From contig JAETSN010000006.1 of the NCBI GenBank assembly GCA_021769625.1, positions 1 to 64,000 on the forward strand: 64,000 bases of DNA, written 5' to 3'. The DNA is from [Clostridium] symbiosum (GTDB lineage: Bacteria > Bacillota > Clostridia > Lachnospirales > Lachnospiraceae). Positions 60,217 to 64,000 of this stretch are shown piece by piece. Position numbers and translations under genes: made by a program. How positions within the stretch are numbered: position 1 is the first letter of the stretch; every line of letters begins with the position of its first letter. The notes beneath the pieces were generated by a model, which was not told where the DNA came from, searched no databases, and saw only the letters and a program-made list of their open reading frames with translations.

Positions 60217-61473
60217 ATGGGAAAAAACTATGCAGCAGCCAAAGAAGCTTATGCGGCTTACGGCATCGACACGGACAAGGCGATCGAAACATTGAAGAAG
60301 GTTCCGGTATCCCTGCATTGCTGGCAGGGCGACGATGTGATCGGCTTTGACCACGACGGCCCGCTGACCGGCGGTATCCAGACTACAGGCAACTATCCCG
60401 GAAAGGCAAAAACACCGGAAGAGTTGTTCGCGGATATGGATAAGGTACTTTCTCTCTGCCCCGGCGCAAAGAAGATCAATGTGCATGCGTGCTATGCGAT
60501 CTTTGAGGAAGACGGTTTTGTGGACCGTGACAAGATCGAGCCGAGACATTTCAAGAAATGGGTGGAGTTCGCAAAAGAGAGAAACATGGGACTTGATTTT
60601 AATCCCACGTTCTTCTCCCATCCGAAGGTAAAAGACGGCCTGACGCTTTCCAGCCCTGATGAAGAGACCAGAAAATTCTGGATCGAGCACGGAAAAGCAT
60701 GTATCCGCATTTCCAATTACTTTGCGGAGGAGACAGGAATTCCCTGCGTGATGAATATCTGGACAGGGGACGGCTTCAAGGATGTTCCGGCTGACAGAAT
60801 GGGTCCCAGAATGCGCTACAAAGAGTCCATCGAAGAGATCCTTTCCGAGCCCTATGATTTTGCAAAAGTAAAACCCTGCGTGGAGTCCAAGGTATTCGGT
60901 ATCGGCGTGGAAGCTTATACGGCAGGTTCCGCTGAATTTGCGCTGAGCTTTGCGGCGGCACACAAGGACAAATGTCTGCCTCTGATGGATAACGGCCACT
61001 ATCATCCGACCGAAGTTGTTTCCGATAAGATTCCCGCACTGCTCTGCTTCTTCCCTGAACTGGCACTGCATGTGACAAGGGGCATCCGCTGGGACAGCGA
61101 CCATGTAGTTGTGCTGGATGACGAGACAAAGGAGATCGCAAAGGAGATCGTGAGAAACGATGCGTTGGGCCGTGTCTATATTGCGCTGGATTACTTTGAT
61201 GCGGCGATCAACCGTGTTTCCGCATGGACAACAGGTTTCAGGAGCATGCAGAAGGCACTTCTGATCGCGCTTTTGACACCCAACGCTATGCTGAAAGAGC
61301 TGCAGGATAAATCACAGTTCACGAAACTGATGGCGATGCATGAAGCGGTAAAATGCCTGCCTTTCGGGGAAGTTTGGGAGCAGTACTGTGAAGAATGCGG
61401 CGTGAAGGGCGAGAACGAGTGGTTTGAAGAGATCGAGAAATACGAAGTGGAAGTTCTCTCCAAGAGAGCATAA
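60217..61473 (+). CDS. rhaA: L-rhamnose isomerase
   Basis: A 418-residue TIM-barrel metal isomerase converting L-rhamnose to L-rhamnulose. Diagnostic stretches are PVSLHCWQGDDVIGF, GGIQTTGNYPGKA, NVHACYAIFEED, FNPTFFSHPKVKDGLTLSSP, MDNGHYHPTEVV and RWDSDHVVVLDDE, which provide the metal ligands. The order rhaB-rhaA with an excellent ribosome site (GGAGG) shows one operon, ended by the terminator at 61504. No rhamnulose-phosphate aldolase rhaD is next to it. Confidence 0.96.
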   Translation: MGKNYAAAKEAYAAYGIDTDKAIETLKKVPVSLHCWQGDDVIGFDHDGPLTGGIQTTGNYPGKAKTPEELFADMDKVLSLCPGAKKINVHACYAIFEEDGFVDRDKIEPRHFKKWVEFAKERNMGLDFNPTFFSHPKVKDGLTLSSPDEETRKFWIEHGKACIRISNYFAEETGIPCVMNIWTGDGFKDVPADRMGPRMRYKESIEEILSEPYDFAKVKPCVESKVFGIGVEAYTAGSAEFALSFAAAHKDKCLPLMDNGHYHPTEVVSDKIPALLCFFPELALHVTRGIRWDSDHVVVLDDETKEIAKEIVRNDALGRVYIALDYFDAAINRVSAWTTGFRSMQKALLIALLTPNAMLKELQDKSQFTKLMAMHEAVKCLPFGEVWEQYCEECGVKGENEWFEEIEKYEVEVLSKRA

Positions 61474-61503
61474 GAGAAGGTAAAATATAAATAGAAGGAG
61501 ATG

Positions 61504-61530
61504 GGCTGCGGCGAAAACCGCAGCCTTTTT
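61504..61530 (+). terminator. rho-independent terminator after rhaA
   Basis: An 8-bp perfect GC-rich stem (GGCTGCGG with CCGCAGCC), a CGAAAA loop and a T5 run. Confidence 0.9.
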
Positions 61531-61701
61531 CCTGTTTCACAGGGAAGCGAAAATTTTATCGTGAAATAACGGAAAAGAATGTGATTTTCGATTGAAAAAA
61601 TCCGGTATTTTATATAAAATGGATAAAGTGTTAGCAGAAAAGATCACTGGCAGAAGAGGGGAAGAGAATCGGCAATTTGAGGCTCTGACATGGAGGTTAG
61701 A

Positions 61702-63186
61702 ATGAAAATCGGGTTTGATCATGAGAAATATGTAAAAATACAGTCCCAGCATATCAGGGACAGGATCGCGCAGTTCGGGGATAAACTGTATCTGGAGTTC
61801 GGAGGCAAGCTCTTTGACGACTATCATGCGTCCAGGGTGCTGCCGGGCTTTATGCCGGATGCCAAGCTGAAGATGCTGATGGAACTGTCCGATATGGCGG
61901 AGATCGTGCTGGTCATCAGCGCGACAGATATTGAGAAAAACAAGGTGCGGGGCGATCTGGGCATCACCTACGATGTGGATGTGCTGCGCCTGATCGCGGA
62001 GTTTGAGCAGCGGGGCTTTTTGGTGAGCAGCGTCGTGATCACCCATTTCAGCGGCCAGTCGGGGGCAATCCAGTTTAAGAACAGGCTGGAGAAGAAAAAT
62101 ATCCGTGTGTATATGCACTATATGATAGAGGGCTATCCCTCTAACGTGCCTTTGATCATCAGTCCTGAGGGATTCGGACAGAATGACTATATAGAAACAA
62201 CAAGGCCCCTTGTGGTGGTGACGGCGCCGGGACCGGGCAGCGGCAAGATGGCGACCTGCCTTTCCCAGCTGTACCATGATAATTTGAGGGGCATCAAAGC
62301 GGGATACGCGAAATTCGAGACCTTCCCGATCTGGAACCTGCCGCTAAAACATCCGGTGAACCTCGCCTATGAGGCGGCTACGGCGGATCTGAACGATATC
62401 AATATGATCGATCCGTTCCATCTGGACGCCTATGGGGAGACAACCGTAAATTACAACAGGGATATCGAGATATTTCCGGTGCTCAGCGCCATCTTTGAGG
62501 CAATTTACGGGGAGTGCATCTATAAATCTCCCACAGATATGGGCGTGAACATGGTTGGGAACTGCATCATAGACGATGAAGCCTGCCGGGAGGCCTCCTG
62601 TATGGAGATCATCCGCCGTTATTATACGGCGGCGGGAAAGGTAGTCAAAGAAGAAGCCCCGGAAAACGAGATCTACAAGATTGGACTGCTCTTAAAGCAG
62701 GCGAAGATCACAACCGATGACAGAAAAGTGACGGTAGCCGCCAAAAAACGCGCGGAGGAAACCGGGCTGCCGGCTGCTGCGATAGAGCTGCCTGACGGGC
62801 ACATCATCACCTCAAAGACATCCGACTTCCTCGGCGCATCGGCGGCGCTGCTTTTGAACGCCCTGAAATTCCTTGCGGGGATCGAGCACGACGTGAAACT
62901 GATCAGCCCGGAGGCCATCGAGCCGATACAGGAGTTAAAGGTAAAATATTTGGGCGGAAGGAATCCGCGGCTCCACACCGATGAAGTCCTGATAGCCCTC
63001 TCCCTCGCCGCCACCGGCGACAAAAACGCCAGAGCCGCCCTAGAGCAGCTTCCGAACCTGAAGGATTGTCAGGTACACACTTCCGTGATGCTCTCGGAAG
63101 TGGACATCAAGACATTTAAACGCCTGGGTGTGGATCTGACCTGCGAACCGGTGATCAGTAAGAAGAAATTGATGGATAAAGTGTAG
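61702..63186 (+). CDS. DUF1846 family protein
   Basis: A 494-residue cytoplasmic protein of the DUF1846 family, common in Firmicutes. The ATG 61702 is preferred because the ribosome site GGAGG overlaps the earlier ATG 61690. The N-terminal part contains LEFGGKLFDDYHASRVLPGF and a kinase-like P-loop region VVVTAPGPGSGKMATCLSQLY at about residue 175; the C-terminal part includes KYLGGRNPRLHTDEVLIALS. The biochemical role is not established. Confidence 0.88.
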   Translation: MKIGFDHEKYVKIQSQHIRDRIAQFGDKLYLEFGGKLFDDYHASRVLPGFMPDAKLKMLMELSDMAEIVLVISATDIEKNKVRGDLGITYDVDVLRLIAEFEQRGFLVSSVVITHFSGQSGAIQFKNRLEKKNIRVYMHYMIEGYPSNVPLIISPEGFGQNDYIETTRPLVVVTAPGPGSGKMATCLSQLYHDNLRGIKAGYAKFETFPIWNLPLKHPVNLAYEAATADLNDINMIDPFHLDAYGETTVNYNRDIEIFPVLSAIFEAIYGECIYKSPTDMGVNMVGNCIIDDEACREASCMEIIRRYYTAAGKVVKEEAPENEIYKIGLLLKQAKITTDDRKVTVAAKKRAEETGLPAAAIELPDGHIITSKTSDFLGASAALLLNALKFLAGIEHDVKLISPEAIEPIQELKVKYLGGRNPRLHTDEVLIALSLAATGDKNARAALEQLPNLKDCQVHTSVMLSEVDIKTFKRLGVDLTCEPVISKKKLMDKV

Positions 63187-63219
63187 AAAAATAATATGAT
63201 AGTCACAGGAAAAACGTGA

Positions 63220-63250
63220 GCCGTCAGGGGTATCCCCTGACGGCGCAGTT
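63220..63250. terminator. terminator between DUF1846 and sensor-kinase genes
   Basis: GCCGTCAGGGG pairs perfectly with CCCCTGACGGC around a TAT loop, followed by GCAGTTTTT. It lies between two convergent genes. Confidence 0.88.
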
Positions 63251-63262
63251 TTTCATCTCTCA

Positions 63263-64000
63263 TTAATTATTCTGGTAAGGGATCCCCGGCAGCTTCACCT
63301 GCACTTCCGTGCCGTGTCCGAGAGTGCTCTCATAACGAAGACCGTAGGATTTCCCATAGAGAAGCTGGAGCCGCTGATGGGTGTTATAGATGCCGATATT
63401 ACTCCCCTTGCCGTCCTCATATGTCCCGTCCAGAATAAGCGGCACCTTTTCGGGCGGAATACCGACGCCGTCGTCGGAAATGACAAAAACGATATCCTCC
63501 CCCTCCATCCATGCCATGATCACAATGGTGCCTTCTTTGGACTCTTTTTCAAAAATACCATGCTGGATGGAATTTTCGACAATGGGCTGCAGGACAAGCT
63601 TCGGTATCTCAAAGTCCAGGATCTCATCCGGCACATCGATCAGAAAAGATATCTTGTCTTCATATCTCATATTCTGCAGTTTCACATAAAGTTCCGCATG
63701 CCGTAGCTCCTCGCGGATCGGCGTCGTAATATTCTTTTTGGAGAGAGTCAGTTTGTAAAACTTGGAGAGTGTCTGCACCGCGAGGGAGACGTCCCTCTGT
63801 TTGCCGCTCTGGGCAAGCCAGTTGATCATATCCAGCATATTGTAGAGGAAATGGGGATTGATCTGCGCCTGCAGTGCCTTTACCTCGGAAACTTTCAGCT
63901 TTTCCGCGGTTTCCGTCTGCTCTTTCATCAATTGGTTGATGCGGTCTACCATGGCGTTATAGTTGCGGACGAGCAGTCCGATCTCGTCTTTGTCCTGATC
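63263..64000 (-). CDS. YesM/LytS-type sensor histidine kinase, 3' part
   Basis: The reading frame stays open to the window edge, so only the C-terminal part is seen. It covers the end of a HAMP domain (KDEIGLLVRNYNAMVDRINQL), a coiled coil, the His-kinase domain with phospho-acceptor region LQAQINPHFLYNMLDMI, and the ATP-binding domain (VENSIQHGIFEK; DDGVGIPPEKV; GIYNTHQRL). The family pairs with AraC-type response regulators to control carbohydrate uptake. The partner gene is probably outside the window. Confidence 0.92.
   Translation of the reverse strand, partial: DQDKDEIGLLVRNYNAMVDRINQLMKEQTETAEKLKVSEVKALQAQINPHFLYNMLDMINWLAQSGKQRDVSLAVQTLSKFYKLTLSKKNITTPIREELRHAELYVKLQNMRYEDKISFLIDVPDEILDFEIPKLVLQPIVENSIQHGIFEKESKEGTIVIMAWMEGEDIVFVISDDGVGIPPEKVPLILDGTYEDGKGSNIGIYNTHQRLQLLYGKSYGLRYESTLGHGTEVQVKLPGIPYQNN

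Noticed and set aside
59968-61104. Long minus-strand open frame opposite rhaB end and rhaA
   Set aside because: It overlaps two clear genes entirely and is rich in His/Arg as expected from an antisense shadow.

Overview
The window looks like chromosome from a spore-forming Lachnospiraceae-type Clostridia (Blautia/Enterocloster-like; species not determinable from this piece). The basis is Gram-positive style AGGAGG ribosome sites, mid-range GC, a SPOCS/LysM sporulation-type protein, CUT1 and CUT2 sugar ABC cassettes, GH32 fructan genes, and a glycyl-radical propanediol microcompartment locus of the fucose/rhamnose type.

Layout. 1-6.2 kb: transketolase C-terminal half, a GH9-like lipoprotein, ddl, murF, an aldo/keto reductase. 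6.2-8.3 kb: plsC-type acyltransferase and an Rpn/YhgA-like nuclease protein. 8.4-15.7 kb: fructan cassette on the minus strand (two GH32 enzymes, binding protein, two permeases) with a divergent LacI regulator. 15.8-18.9 kb: pyrC-pyrK-pyrD. 19-29.8 kb: housekeeping and envelope genes (SPOCS-LysM, ispE, FadR-type GntR, murI, DUF1934, a PrsA/trigger-factor-like foldase, asnS, NlpC/P60 hydrolase). 30-37.4 kb: LacI regulator plus CUT2 sugar transporter, RpiB-like isomerase and a glutamine-amidotransferase-like protein. 37.5-38.2 kb: PHP phosphoesterase. 38.5-53.1 kb: complete glycyl-radical microcompartment operon with DeoR regulator. 53.2-56.5 kb: AlbA/Schlafen-type ATPase-like regulator, a small unknown gene, an AraC regulator. 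56.5-61.5 kb: HAD phosphatase and the rhamnose genes (AraC regulator, rhaB, rhaA). 61.7-64 kb: DUF1846 protein and the 3' part of a YesM-like sensor kinase.

How it works together. RhaA and RhaB turn L-rhamnose into rhamnulose-1-phosphate. The class II aldolase in the microcompartment locus (with a C-terminal targeting helix) can cleave such 6-deoxy-ketose-1-phosphates to DHAP and lactaldehyde. Lactaldehyde is reduced to 1,2-propanediol, dehydrated by the B12-independent glycyl-radical enzyme to propionaldehyde, and dismuted in the shell to propionyl-CoA/propionyl-phosphate (PduP, PduL) and propanol (alcohol dehydrogenase). PduS and PduT likely pass electrons through the shell. Fucose isomerase and kinase are not in the window.

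Most unusual signal. The gaps between genes are full of structured repeats whose stems covary. Four 165-185 bp elements (19.7, 28.3, 49.5, 52.1 kb) share a core and ends, but each has its own perfectly self-complementary 23-27 nt arms. Three ~60 bp hairpins and three tandem 41 bp hairpin units lie between microcompartment genes, also with compensatory changes, and several begin at a stop codon. This is the best candidate here for an undescribed system: a family of dispersed self-complementary elements and/or mRNA structures that tune shell and cargo stoichiometry.
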